Positions 26,515 to 35,122 of a stretch of DNA of 64,000 nt are shown one piece after another. Within the stretch, counting starts at the first letter, position 1; every line of letters begins with the position of its first letter. The DNA lies in the NCBI RefSeq assembly GCF_003003885.1, contig NZ_PVWN01000003.1:1-64000 (forward strand), given 5' to 3'. The notes beneath the pieces were generated by a model. It saw only the letters and a list, made by a program, of their open reading frames with translations. It had not been told where the DNA came from and ran no database searches. Origin of the DNA: Chlorogloea sp. CCALA 695. GTDB taxonomy: Bacteria > Cyanobacteriota > Cyanobacteriia > Cyanobacteriales > Chroococcidiopsidaceae. Position numbers and translations under genes: made by a program.

Positions 26515-26661
26515 TCATTTTCCTAAGTCTGCAAGTTGAGGGGGAAGTTTGATATTACCTCTAGCCGTCCGCAACTGACCTTTTTCTAAACGCACTTTAC
26601 CTCTAATCATCGCTATTTGCGCCTGTCTTAGCGCTTCGGCTTTAGTTATTGATATTCTTAA
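26515..26661 (-). pseudogene. C-terminal fragment of a CHAT-domain protein
   Basis: The minus strand reads ITKAEALRQAQIAMIRGKVR, then LEKGQLRTARGNIKLPPQLADLGK and a stop at 26515. KAEALRQAQ-x-AMI and the LPP-x-LA-x-LG ending resemble the tail region of cyanobacterial CHAT proteins (caspase-like domain attached to TPR repeats), in which a final block of about 20 residues normally follows. No upstream coding region remains. This is a relic of a large gene. Confidence 0.6.
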
Positions 26662-26740
26662 CTACGGATATAGTTGGGACATTAGGGCTAAAGTCCCTTC
26701 ATAAATACCTCATTTAGGCTCAGTATAAGGCGAGGCTGCT

Positions 26741-26765
26741 AATAGGCAAGTAAAAACTGCCTATT
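26741..26765 (-). terminator. Hairpin after the DUF5615 toxin gene
   Basis: AATAGGCA and TGCCTATT form a perfect 8-bp stem with a 9-base loop, 15 bp beyond the stop of the minus-strand DUF5615 gene. Confidence 0.5.
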
Positions 26766-26779
26766 CTACTGTGACTTTT

Positions 26780-27169
26780 TTAATATTCTTGGATAGTAAA
26801 AACTTTTACAGACGTGCCTTTTTGATTCTGCTTTTTAATCCGAATTAGCCTGCCTTGCAAAGAGCGATCATCTTGTAAAATAAATTCATCAATTAGCTGG
26901 ACTTGTCCTTTATAATCTTGATCGTCTTTACAAATAATAATTCCACTATGAGCTTCGCCTTGTTGATGTAGAGAAACAAAATCGTCTCGATTAAGAGTAA
27001 TAATAATTTTATTTCTTTCTTGAGCAAACTTCAAAACGTTTTCATCGCTAATAGACTTATTCGCTTGCTGGGCTTCGTAAGAGGTTAAAACATCATAATC
27101 AAGCTGCCGTAGTTCTTCAATTATCGCTCTTGGAAGATTCTCGTCAGCATAAAATCTAATCGTTTTCAT
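26780..27169 (-). CDS. DUF5615 PIN-like toxin
   Basis: 129 residues. The N-terminus IRFYADENLPRAIIEELRQ carries the first acidic pair, and RNKIIITLNRDDFVSLH carries the second acidic centre. This is the Mut7-C/PIN-like fold of DUF5615, the usual toxin partner of DUF433. Members are predicted RNases. The ATG lies inside the end of the DUF433 gene (14-base overlap), so translation is coupled and the antitoxin comes first. The C-terminal part (ILQDDRSLQGRLIRI) is longer than in minimal members. Confidence 0.88.
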   Translation of the reverse strand: MKTIRFYADENLPRAIIEELRQLDYDVLTSYEAQQANKSISDENVLKFAQERNKIIITLNRDDFVSLHQQGEAHSGIIICKDDQDYKGQVQLIDEFILQDDRSLQGRLIRIKKQNQKGTSVKVFTIQEY

Positions 27170-27416
27170 CCCAGCTAGCGATTAATTGGTCAATTTCTTG
27201 TGAATATTGACCATAATATGACCAAGCTGCTGCTAAATCTTGTTGATTTAACCCTAGATAATTTCTCAGTAATTCTTCTTCCGATGCGCCCTGCTGACGA
27301 AAAGAAACCAGCGTCCAAACAGGGATACGAGTGTCTCGAATCCGTGCATTTCCGCCACAGACTCCCGCAGTTTTTTGAATTAGTTTATTCTGGTTGTGTT
27401 GTAGAAAAGATAACAT
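27156..27416 (-). CDS. DUF433 antitoxin
   Basis: 86 residues from the ATG at 27416; a TTG at 27425 is the alternative. GVCGGNARIRDTRIPVWTLV is the diagnostic DUF433 block, followed by GASEEELLRNYLGLNQQDL and an AAWSYY helix. DUF433 is a small winged-helix DNA-binding domain that neutralises and represses a DUF5615 toxin, which follows with a 14-base overlap. The pair looks intact and is a complete type II module. Confidence 0.87.
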   Translation of the reverse strand: MLSFLQHNQNKLIQKTAGVCGGNARIRDTRIPVWTLVSFRQQGASEEELLRNYLGLNQQDLAAAWSYYGQYSQEIDQLIASWDEND

Positions 27417-27568
27417 ACGCGCCAACTAGCTAAACAGCCAAACTCTTACAGTTTTTTATGAGTTCGTGTAGCATTACTGTTTACAGGTGTCAACACCGAT
27501 CTCTTGATAGTATAACGTTAGCTTTGAATGCGATATCGCCTTAGTTGGTTAATCAATCTCTTTAACCT

Positions 27569-29101
27569 ATGCCCTTATACTGCACCAAAAACCATATAAA
27601 CCAGTCAGGAAGCGGCTTTTGTACCAGTTGCGGCGAAGTTTTGTGGCTGCTACCTGGGTATATTCTCGCCAGTCGTTATCGAATTAGTCAACACCTCGGA
27701 CATGGTGGTTTTGGGCGCACTTATTTAGCAGAAGATTTGCATCGGTTTAACGAGCGCTGCGTACTCAAACAATTTGCCCCCCAAGAACAAGCAACTAGCC
27801 AGTTAGAAAAAGCTAAGATGTTGTTTGAACGTGAAGCCAGCGCCCTCTACAAGCTCTCACACCCGCAATTACCAGCATTTCGAGAGTTTTTTGCTGCCGA
27901 TTTGGGCAAGGGGGCAAAGGGATTGTTTTTAGCCCAAGATTACATTGAAGGCACAACTTATAGCGATTTACCCAAGCCGTTAAGTGAAGCAGAGGTGAGT
28001 AAGTTAATTAGCCAATTGCTGCCAGTATTAACTTACATTCACTCCCAAGGAACAATTCACCGCGATATCTCTCCTGATAATCTAATTTTACGCAACGAAG
28101 ATCGCCTGCCAGTATTAATTGATTTTGGCGGTGTAAAGCAATTAGTCACTGCAAGTATTAACCAAAACGGACAAGTATTGACTAAGTTGGGCAAACAAGG
28201 CTACGCTCCCGAAGAACAGTTAAGATCGGGGGAAGTGTTGCCTAGTAGCGATTTGTATGCGTTGGCGGTAACGGCGATAGTATTAGTTACAGGTAAAGAA
28301 CCAGACGAATTGTACGATAGCTATAAGGGAACTTGGCGTTGGGGTAAGGAAATTAGAGTTAGTGGCAAGTTAGAGAAAGTATTAAAAAAAATGCTGGCTT
28401 ATAAACAGTGCGATCGCTACAAATCGGCAGAGGATGTGGCAAAAGCTTTGAAATTACCTGCTAATTTACCAGAAATAACTAATCTCTCGCAAATCGCTAC
28501 AGTTAATGTAGTCGGACAAAAAAACTTGCCAACGCCCATCAGCAAACCCCAAGGCAATACACAAGTTTTGGTTGCGAGTCCTAGGTTTGGTTGGCTAAAA
28601 CCGATAGTTTTAAAAGTTGCAGGCGCAGGTTTGCTATTATTTGTAGTTATAAATGCCTTGCCTTTGCTAAGTTCGTTAAAGTCATTAGTACCTGTAATAG
28701 CACCTACTGTAACGGTTACAGACGCTCAAGTTGCAAACTTAGTTCGTCGCCGCCAAGCGCTCAAAATTAATTCAAGGTTTTTTAATACCACAGTAAACGA
28801 GGCTTTTTATCAGAAACACCCCAAGTTAAATCGCCGCAGTTTAAAACCTGCCCCTGAAGACGCAGATTTGAGGACTGATTGGTACAATATTGCCGAAGAC
28901 TTGCTGAATAAATTAGATAGTCTCAGTCCCGAAGCAAGGCTTAAACTAGGTACTTATAGCAAAACTAATCGCCATCAGTTTAAACAAGAGAGCGATCGCA
29001 AGTTTTATCAATGGTTTCCTCAACAGCGAGGTAAAAAACTTAATCCCAATACTTATGGTCAAATTTGGGAAGCGATCGCCTTTGATAAAATCCGCCTTTA
29101 G
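27569..29101 (+). CDS. Zinc-ribbon Ser/Thr protein kinase with membrane anchor (first of pair)
   Basis: 510 residues. A short zinc ribbon (Cys5, Cys18, Cys21; YCTKNH...FCTSCGE) precedes a Hanks-type kinase: glycine loop GHGGFGRTY (from residue 44), ATP lysine in CVLKQF (Lys67), catalytic IHRDISPDNLIL (Asp166), and LIDFGGVKQ. The catalytic loop has serine in place of the usual HRD-x-K lysine, common in this cyanobacterial subfamily. One membrane helix (about 346-368) leads to a C-terminal domain of about 120 residues, presumably on the far side of the membrane and acting as sensor. That domain is shared with the next kinase but not with any named family I know. Confidence 0.92.
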   Translation: MPLYCTKNHINQSGSGFCTSCGEVLWLLPGYILASRYRISQHLGHGGFGRTYLAEDLHRFNERCVLKQFAPQEQATSQLEKAKMLFEREASALYKLSHPQLPAFREFFAADLGKGAKGLFLAQDYIEGTTYSDLPKPLSEAEVSKLISQLLPVLTYIHSQGTIHRDISPDNLILRNEDRLPVLIDFGGVKQLVTASINQNGQVLTKLGKQGYAPEEQLRSGEVLPSSDLYALAVTAIVLVTGKEPDELYDSYKGTWRWGKEIRVSGKLEKVLKKMLAYKQCDRYKSAEDVAKALKLPANLPEITNLSQIATVNVVGQKNLPTPISKPQGNTQVLVASPRFGWLKPIVLKVAGAGLLLFVVINALPLLSSLKSLVPVIAPTVTVTDAQVANLVRRRQALKINSRFFNTTVNEAFYQKHPKLNRRSLKPAPEDADLRTDWYNIAEDLLNKLDSLSPEARLKLGTYSKTNRHQFKQESDRKFYQWFPQQRGKKLNPNTYGQIWEAIAFDKIRL

Positions 29102-29145
29102 GAAAGGGTGATAATAACAAATTAGTGATGTTTTCTTGACTGCCA

Positions 29146-31218
29146 ATGCCGCCTACAACTCCTCAATACTGCACCAAAGGACACGAAAACCCGTCAGGAA
29201 GTCGCTTTTGTCTTCATTGTGGCGAACAAATGGTATCAGCACCCGCACCCCAGGGTATTTATTCAGGGCTAATTTTGGGCAGTCGCTATCGAGTTATTCG
29301 CCAATTAGGACAAGGTGGTTTTGGGAAAACTTATCTAGCTGAAGATGTCAACCGCTTTAATGAATTGTGCGTACTAAAAGAATTTGCTCCCCAAGTGCAA
29401 ACTAGCGCGGTTTTACAAAAAGCTGAGGAATTATTTGCCCGTGAAGCTGGGGTACTTTATCAACTGCAACATCCCCAAATTCCCCGTTTCCGTGAATTAT
29501 TCCGCGTCAATGTTGAAACCAAAGACTATTTATTTTTAGTCCAAGATTATGTAGCAGGAAAAAACTTATTTTCTTTGCTGCACTCCCGTCAACCACCGCG
29601 ATTGACAGAAGCTGATGTAACGCAATTATTGCTAGATATTTTGCCAGTTTTAGAATACATCCATTCTTTGGGAGTAATTCACCGCGATATTTCCCCCGAT
29701 AACTTAATACTGCGAGATTCTGACTCGCGCCCGGTATTAATAGATTTTGGTGGAGTCAAGCAAATTGCCGCCACTGTATCCCAATTAGCCCAGTCTGAAG
29801 CCGGAAAAGCTGCCCCTCCAGCCACGTTACTCGGAAAGGTAGGGTATGCCCCTAACGAGCAAATGCGGACGGGTACAGTTTACCCTCACAGCGATTTGTA
29901 TGCCTTAGCAGTAACGGCTTTAGTATTGCTAACCGGAAAAGAACCCCAATCATTAATCGATCCGCGCACCTTATCTTGGCAGTGGCAACAAGAGGTAAAT
30001 GTTAGCAATACCTTAGCTACGGTACTAAATAAAATGTTGCAGCCAAAAATGAGCGATCGCTATCAAACTGCGCGAGAAGTTTGGAGTGCCTTAAATACTT
30101 CTACTCCCGAAAATACTTTAGCCATTGCGCCAGCTTATACCGGGGCTTCGGTAATTAATACTTATCAAGCACCAACCCCTGATAGTTATCCTAGCCCCCC
30201 CGGATTCCCCATCGGCAAAACAATACTCGGATTTTTGTTTTTATTCGGGTTAGCAAGTGCGACTTTTTGGGGAGTAGGTAGCCTAATGAAGTCTACTAAT
30301 GTTGTGCCAATTATCGAAACGCCATCCCCACCTATAGCAAGTGTTAGTCCATCAATTACACCCACACCTACACCCCAGTTACCCGCCGCCGAAAGAGCGA
30401 TCGCCGATGCTTTAATTACTAGACGACAAAATCTAGGCATTAGTGAAACCTATTACTTTAGCGTCATGGATCGGCTATTTTGGGCAAAATATCCCGATTG
30501 GCAAGGGCGCAAACTTACAAGCGATCCAGCTTACGCAGAGATACGGAGTCAATGGTATAAAATTGCGGATGAATTGCTCGATAAACTCGAAACAATTAGT
30601 GTTACTTCACGGCAAAACTTGGGAAACTATACTAAAGCCGATCGCGATCGCACGGTAAACGCAATTAATCAAGTATTTGTCGGTAGCCGCTCGTTGTACG
30701 ATCTTACCGATGCTGCCTTTTTTAACTTATTTCCCGACCAAAAAGGCAAAAATTTTGTTACTCAACCCGTCGGGCAAATTTGGAGTGCGATCGCCCAAGA
30801 CAAAGCTAGTAATATTATTGCAGGTACAGCTTACGAAAAAATTGTCTTTGCTCCCGATACCACTAGCACCCAACTAAGCGGTAGCCTCAATCCTGGTGAA
30901 GGAAAGGTTTTTGTAGCCCAGTTAGTGCAAGAGCAATTGATGAAACTCGATTTGCAAGCAGAAGCTCAAGTTTTGGTTTCTATCTATTCTCCTACAGGTA
31001 AAACTTCATTGTTAGAAGACTCTGCAACTCGCACTTGGTCGCAAACTTTACCTGAAGATGGCTACTACGAAATAGTTGTAGTTTCAAATGCCTCAACGCC
31101 GATGGATTATCAACTTAATTTGAGTGTAGAAGATAAATTACCGCAGCCCATAATTGAGCCAATCGCCCCCGACGCAACCCCAACACCGACACCTACAGAA
31201 ACCTTACCTAGCCAGTAA
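29146..31218 (+). CDS. Zinc-ribbon Ser/Thr protein kinase with membrane anchor and PPC-like domain (second of pair)
   Basis: 690 residues, paralogue of the kinase 44 bp upstream. It has a zinc ribbon (Cys9, Cys22, Cys25), glycine loop GQGGFGKTY, Lys78 in CVLKEF, catalytic VIHRDISPDNLIL and LIDFGGVKQ. A membrane helix (near residue 350-372) is followed by a threonine/proline linker (ITPTPTPQLP), the same C-terminal domain as in the first kinase (YFSVMDRLFWAKYPDW...RSQWYKIADELLDKL), then a beta-rich prepeptidase-C-terminal-like domain (IVFAPDTTSTQLSGSLNPGE; YYEIVVVSN) and a proline-threonine tail. It probably senses an extracytoplasmic cue; no substrate is evident. Confidence 0.92.
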   Translation: MPPTTPQYCTKGHENPSGSRFCLHCGEQMVSAPAPQGIYSGLILGSRYRVIRQLGQGGFGKTYLAEDVNRFNELCVLKEFAPQVQTSAVLQKAEELFAREAGVLYQLQHPQIPRFRELFRVNVETKDYLFLVQDYVAGKNLFSLLHSRQPPRLTEADVTQLLLDILPVLEYIHSLGVIHRDISPDNLILRDSDSRPVLIDFGGVKQIAATVSQLAQSEAGKAAPPATLLGKVGYAPNEQMRTGTVYPHSDLYALAVTALVLLTGKEPQSLIDPRTLSWQWQQEVNVSNTLATVLNKMLQPKMSDRYQTAREVWSALNTSTPENTLAIAPAYTGASVINTYQAPTPDSYPSPPGFPIGKTILGFLFLFGLASATFWGVGSLMKSTNVVPIIETPSPPIASVSPSITPTPTPQLPAAERAIADALITRRQNLGISETYYFSVMDRLFWAKYPDWQGRKLTSDPAYAEIRSQWYKIADELLDKLETISVTSRQNLGNYTKADRDRTVNAINQVFVGSRSLYDLTDAAFFNLFPDQKGKNFVTQPVGQIWSAIAQDKASNIIAGTAYEKIVFAPDTTSTQLSGSLNPGEGKVFVAQLVQEQLMKLDLQAEAQVLVSIYSPTGKTSLLEDSATRTWSQTLPEDGYYEIVVVSNASTPMDYQLNLSVEDKLPQPIIEPIAPDATPTPTPTETLPSQ

Positions 31219-31309
31219 TCAGGCGTAAAATCTTAAGGTTTTAGACCTAATATTATTTTACTTTTTGGCGGCGAGGCTGAATAAGATAAGTGAAAAAAAT
31301 ATCCGAGTG

Positions 31310-31681
31310 TTAGGCTGCTTGCGAAGTTGATACAGGGTAATCTAACGCTCGCCAAGCTGCGACTCCGCCTCTTAATTCCGATACATTCTGAAACCCTGCA
31401 TCCCGCAATAGTGACGCAGCAAAAGCTGTTTCTTCATCGGTTTCGCCGTAAATATAAATATCGCGGCTGTTTTCTAAAGATGATTTCGCGCGATTTACAA
31501 GTTCTGACACGGGCATAGGAATAGCACCTAGTATATGCCGAAAATTAAATTCTGTGCGATCGCGTGCGTCAATAATTGTCAATGCTGGTTCGCCCCAATC
31601 TAACCTTGATTTCAATTCAAAAACTAGCGACTTAGCCTTAAATGGTGGCGGTGTGGGGATCATTCCTAAAAACTGAACCAT
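31310..31681 (-). CDS. Rhodanese-like protein lacking the catalytic cysteine (1)
   Basis: 123 residues with a single rhodanese domain: LTIIDARDRTEFNFRHILGA, then DIYIYGETDEETAFAA where the sulfur-accepting cysteine is expected, and VSELRGGVAAWRALDYPV. Glycine (Gly79) stands at the catalytic position, so persulfide chemistry is unlikely and a binding role is more plausible. It is a close paralogue of the gene at 31944-32396 on the same strand. Such Cys-less copies are, as far as I know, common in cyanobacteria. Confidence 0.85.
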   Translation of the reverse strand: MVQFLGMIPTPPPFKAKSLVFELKSRLDWGEPALTIIDARDRTEFNFRHILGAIPMPVSELVNRAKSSLENSRDIYIYGETDEETAFAASLLRDAGFQNVSELRGGVAAWRALDYPVSTSQAA

Positions 31682-31851
31682 AACTATTACATTTATTAAT
31701 TTTCTTTTTCATAATGTAACAAAAAACTTTAATGTTTACAAAGTTTTGGGAATAATTCTCAGAATTTTGGGTCATTAATGAGTAACAATCTACTTATCTA
31801 TATTTATTTATTGTCATAGTGTGTCCTGTCGTACACTTATTCAAATAAATA

Positions 31852-31879
31852 ACCCACCTCTAAAAGTCTAAAGGTGGGT
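31852..31879 (-). terminator. Terminator between the two rhodanese-like genes
   Basis: ACCCACCT and AGGTGGGT form a perfect 8-bp stem; on the minus strand it is followed by TTATTTATTTG. It ends transcripts from the upstream rhodanese-like gene. Confidence 0.7.
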
Positions 31880-31943
31880 ATTTTAAGCCCTGTTATTTTA
31901 ATTAAATGCAGTTGGACTATTAATTTTTAGGAAAAAACGTTAT

Positions 31944-32396
31944 CTACACGTCTTTCTTTAGAGTTTCAGCGTGATTTTGCAATCTAGATACTACATTGTA
32001 GTCATCCGCACCCGCCGGAGTTCTCGACTCGATAATGCCTTCAGTAGGCCCGCCGATGGCTTTCCATGCTGGTAAACCACCTTTTAGCTCAGATATATGC
32101 TCAAATCCAACACTGCGGAGTTGTTGGGCGACAAGGGAAGTTTCTTCATCGGTTTCGCCATAAATGTAAATATCGCGACTAGGAGCAATAGTATTTTTGG
32201 CAATTTCTACCACTTTATCTTTAGACATTGACATAGCGCCCATGATATGCCCATCATTGTAGACCATGCGATCGCTCACATCAAGAATTGTAAAAGCAGG
32301 TTCTCCCCACTCTAGACGGGATTTCAGTTCGTGAGCATTGGATTGCGAATCGATGGGTGGCTGGGAGGGAATAATGTCACCGATAGGATTATTCAT
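31944..32396 (-). CDS. Rhodanese-like protein lacking the catalytic cysteine (2)
   Basis: 150 residues. The rhodanese domain reads FTILDVSDRMVYNDGHIMGA, DIYIYGETDEETSLVAQQLR, and ISELKGGLPAWKAIGGPTEG. As in its neighbour, the active-site cysteine is replaced by glycine (Gly80), while IYGETDEET is retained almost exactly, implying a conserved non-catalytic job. A 30-residue C-terminal tail (RTPAGADDYNVVSRLQNHAE) is extra. It is divergent from desB across 311 bp. Confidence 0.86.
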   Translation of the reverse strand: MNNPIGDIIPSQPPIDSQSNAHELKSRLEWGEPAFTILDVSDRMVYNDGHIMGAMSMSKDKVVEIAKNTIAPSRDIYIYGETDEETSLVAQQLRSVGFEHISELKGGLPAWKAIGGPTEGIIESRTPAGADDYNVVSRLQNHAETLKKDV

Positions 32397-32707
32397 AGGT
32401 TTGTCCTATTTGATTTGATTACACGCAATGTACCAAGGATTCCACTCTTAAACGATCTTTCTTTAGAATGAATCCTAAAACAATTGGGTATGAAGTTTGA
32501 GATGAATCTGCTTTGAACGAATTAATCGCCAAAAATCACTAAGCTTGTCACCATCAAGTTTAGAACTTTTAACTTGACGCTATCTATGGTTTTGGATACT
32601 TTATAAATCAATTTTGTAACTCTTGTACGCAAAAATTTTACAAAAATATATCTTTTGAAGGATAGAATAAGTGCTGTTGTCTAAAATCAAGTTTAAGCAA
32701 AAACTGC
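32397..32707. other. Divergent region upstream of desB
   Basis: A 311-bp AT-rich gap. It contains a sigma70-like promoter candidate for desB (32574-32602), leaving an untranslated leader of about 100 bases. No small gene is seen. Confidence 0.45.
32574..32602 (+). promoter_or_regulatory. Candidate sigma70-type promoter of desB
   Basis: TTGACG (32574-32579), a 17-base spacer and TACTTT (32597-32602). Spacing is ideal and the -35 box differs from consensus at one base. Confidence 0.45.
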
Positions 32708-33793
32708 GTGCAGTCAAACTCCATCGAGCAAAACAATTCTTCTCTGCAAGAATTACCACATAATAGTTACTCAGAACTTCCCTTTACTCTAAAACAATTG
32801 AGAGCCGCAATTCCTGGTTATTGCTTTGAACCATCGGCGAGGCGATCGCTTTTTTACTTTTTCAGCGATATTACAATTATTGGCATCCTCTATTGGGGAG
32901 CCGCTTTTTTTGATTCTTGGTTGGTTTATCCCTTTTTCTGGCTGATACAAGGTACGATGTTTTGGGCGCTTTTTGTGGTTGGACACGACTGCGGTCATGG
33001 TTCTTTTTCCCAGAAAAAATGGCTCAATAATTTAATTGGGCATTTATCCCATACACCACTTCTTGTCCCTTACCACGGCTGGCGCATTAGTCACAGAACC
33101 CACCATCAAAATACAGGAAATATTGAAACCGACGAAAGCTGGTATCCCGTTACCGAAGCGAAGTATCGAGAAATGCAGTGGTGGGAAAAATTCCTGCGTT
33201 TTGAGGTATTTCTGCTGATGTATCCACTTTATTTGTTCAAACGTTCTCCTGAGCGGGAGGCTGCCTCTCATTTTATGCCCGATAGTCCTCTATTTCGCCC
33301 CTCTGAAAAGTGGGATGTGATTGTTAGTACAATTTGTTGGGCATTAATGGTTGGCTTTTTGGGCGGCTTAACTTATCAATTTGGTTGGTTGTTCCTGCTG
33401 AAATACTACGCCGGGCCTTATTTAGTATTTGTGGTTTGGCTTGACTTGGTAACTTTTTTGCACCACACAGAGTCTGATATTCCTTGGTATCGCGGCAAAG
33501 ATTGGTATTTTCTCAAAGGTGCATTATCTACCATTGACCGCGATTATGGTGTTTTTAATAACATTCACCACAATATTGGTACTCATGTAGCGCATCATAT
33601 CTTTTTAAATATGCCGCACTACCACCTAAAAACTGCTACAGCATCAATTAAGCCCCTATTAGGTGAGTATTATCGTAAATCAAATGATTCTATCTTCAAG
33701 GCACTTCTGCATTCCTGGAAGAGTTGCCATTTTGTTAAGGATCATGGGGGTAAAGTTTTCTATCAAAGCAAGAGTGATTTGACTAAAGGATAA
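32708..33793 (+). CDS. desB: Omega-3 (delta-15) acyl-lipid desaturase
   Basis: 361 residues. The three histidine boxes that bind the di-iron centre are intact: HDCGH (93-97), HRTHH (129-133) and HVAHH (293-297). The flanking sequence GHGSFSQKKWLNNLIGHLSHT and QNTGNI fits DesB rather than the delta-12 enzyme DesA. It introduces the omega-3 double bond into membrane lipid acyl chains using ferredoxin, which increases fluidity in the cold. Four hydrophobic helices are visible. The start is GTG at 32708. desB is cold-induced in other cyanobacteria. Confidence 0.92.
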   Translation: MQSNSIEQNNSSLQELPHNSYSELPFTLKQLRAAIPGYCFEPSARRSLFYFFSDITIIGILYWGAAFFDSWLVYPFFWLIQGTMFWALFVVGHDCGHGSFSQKKWLNNLIGHLSHTPLLVPYHGWRISHRTHHQNTGNIETDESWYPVTEAKYREMQWWEKFLRFEVFLLMYPLYLFKRSPEREAASHFMPDSPLFRPSEKWDVIVSTICWALMVGFLGGLTYQFGWLFLLKYYAGPYLVFVVWLDLVTFLHHTESDIPWYRGKDWYFLKGALSTIDRDYGVFNNIHHNIGTHVAHHIFLNMPHYHLKTATASIKPLLGEYYRKSNDSIFKALLHSWKSCHFVKDHGGKVFYQSKSDLTKG

Positions 33794-33810
33794 TTTAGTT
33801 AACTATCGGA

Positions 33811-33843
33811 TTGTAGAGGCGTGTTAATAGCACGCCTCTACAA
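33811..33843. repeat. Palindromic repeat, GTAGAGGCGTG variant, copy 3
   Basis: TTGTAGAGGCGTG and CACGCCTCTACAA form a perfect 13-bp stem with a 7-base loop, 17 bp after the desB stop. It belongs to the same TAGAGRCGT...CTCTACA family as the other copies and probably also ends the desB transcript. Confidence 0.75.
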
Positions 33844-33879
33844 CGAAAACTTGTAATTATCTAAAAACAAACAAAATAA

Positions 33880-34176
33880 TTACTCCCAAGTAGAAATACT
33901 CCGCAGCACATCAGGAATTTGCTCCTGAGTGGCGGGAAACTCCAAAATAGTCTCGCTTAAGCCCAAATATCGGGATTCGCTAAACGATAACAGCATCCGA
34001 GATAATGCTACCCATACCTCGGCTTCGTATTCCCAGTCACGATTGCGGTAAGCTTGTCCTGCAATCGAGCGTAACGCCCAAAAATAACTATTTCTGACTA
34101 CTGAGCCACCTTTTTTAAATTCTGGGACATCTTCTTTATGGATGTAAAGAACCATAGCTTCAATTTTGGCTCTCAT
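33880..34176 (-). CDS. Conserved hypothetical protein, 98 residues
   Basis: Starts MRAKIEAMVLYIHKEDVPEF and ends LRSISTWE. It is a soluble alpha/beta protein with no cysteine motif or signal peptide. The ATG at 34155 (MVLYIHKEDVPEF) is a plausible alternative start. I do not recognise a function; its normal codon use and HIP1-free body suggest a genuine small gene. It lies downstream of the TPR gene on the same strand (54 bp). Confidence 0.65.
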   Translation of the reverse strand: MRAKIEAMVLYIHKEDVPEFKKGGSVVRNSYFWALRSIAGQAYRNRDWEYEAEVWVALSRMLLSFSESRYLGLSETILEFPATQEQIPDVLRSISTWE

Positions 34177-34230
34177 AAATTGTAAACCTGGCGCGATCGC
34201 AACTACTCTATAATGACCAAATTTACAAAC

Positions 34231-35028
34231 TTAAGCATCAACTATTTCAAAGTTTGATCCCAATATTTGTTGAATTTGCTCAATGCAATGAATAGTTTTT
34301 TGATAAGCTGCTTGGTTTTTTTGAGTAATAAAGTTTTTTGAAGCTTGTTGTAAGTCTTGAATAGCTGCTTGCTGGTAACCTAGCTGATGTCTAGCAATAC
34401 CTCTATTTACATAAGCTTGGGAATTAGCTGGGTTGAGTTGCAAAGACGTTGTAAAGTTTGCGATCGCATTATAATAATCCCCATGCAGAAAGCAAGTACA
34501 ACCTCGGTTATAATAAGCCCTAGCATCCTGGGGATTGAGCCGAATTGCTAGAGAAAAGTCTTGCATAGCTGCTTGATAGTCGGCTAATTCAAACCTAGCG
34601 AGTCCTCTATCGGTATAAATGTCTGCTAATAGAGAATGAGACATACTTGTAAGTTGTACCAAAGCAAGATTTAGATCAGCGACGGCTTTGAGGTAGTTTT
34701 TCTCGCCAGCTTCAGCTAAGGCGCGATTGTAGTAGGCGCGAAAATCGCACTTATGCAAAGCAATTACGCGATCGCTATCGATAATAGCAGCTTGATAGTT
34801 TCCTTGGCGGTAGTAGGCAATAGAGCGGCTGAGGAGGGGTTCTGTAGGGTTATTTGCTAGAGTAATTGCCTTAGTACAGTCAGAAATCGCACTTTGGTAA
34901 TCAGCTAACTCAATTCGCGCATTACACAATTGACTATAAACTTCTGCTTGGCTGTTTTGCGCAGCTACCGGGGAAGTAAAGGCAAAAGTTACGATAACGA
35001 GTATTATGACTGATAATATTTTCTGCAT
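34231..35028 (-). CDS. Secreted TPR-repeat protein
   Basis: 265 residues from the ATG at 35028, which starts a clear signal peptide (MQKILSVIILVIVTFAFTS, cleavage near VAAQ). The frame is open 20 residues further upstream, but that part is hydrophilic and would bury the signal. At least six tetratricopeptide repeats follow (for example AYYNRGCTCFLHGDYYNAIA, AYVNRGIARHQLGYQQAAIQ). TPR arrays bind protein partners; an extracytoplasmic scaffold role is inferred. It is divergent from the ABC permease gene. Confidence 0.86.
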   Translation of the reverse strand: MQKILSVIILVIVTFAFTSPVAAQNSQAEVYSQLCNARIELADYQSAISDCTKAITLANNPTEPLLSRSIAYYRQGNYQAAIIDSDRVIALHKCDFRAYYNRALAEAGEKNYLKAVADLNLALVQLTSMSHSLLADIYTDRGLARFELADYQAAMQDFSLAIRLNPQDARAYYNRGCTCFLHGDYYNAIANFTTSLQLNPANSQAYVNRGIARHQLGYQQAAIQDLQQASKNFITQKNQAAYQKTIHCIEQIQQILGSNFEIVDA

Positions 35029-35122
35029 AGGTTCTCTTTTTGCACTGTTGCTATTTTGAGTTGAAAGCCTTTTGCAGTCAAAAGACAAGTTGTAAAACTT
35101 GCAGCTAATTTTAATAAACTAA

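Noticed and set aside
31755-31820. 13-codon ORF between the rhodanese-like genes
   Set aside because: No ribosome site and no similarity to small photosystem or cytochrome subunits that could be encoded by such short ORFs.
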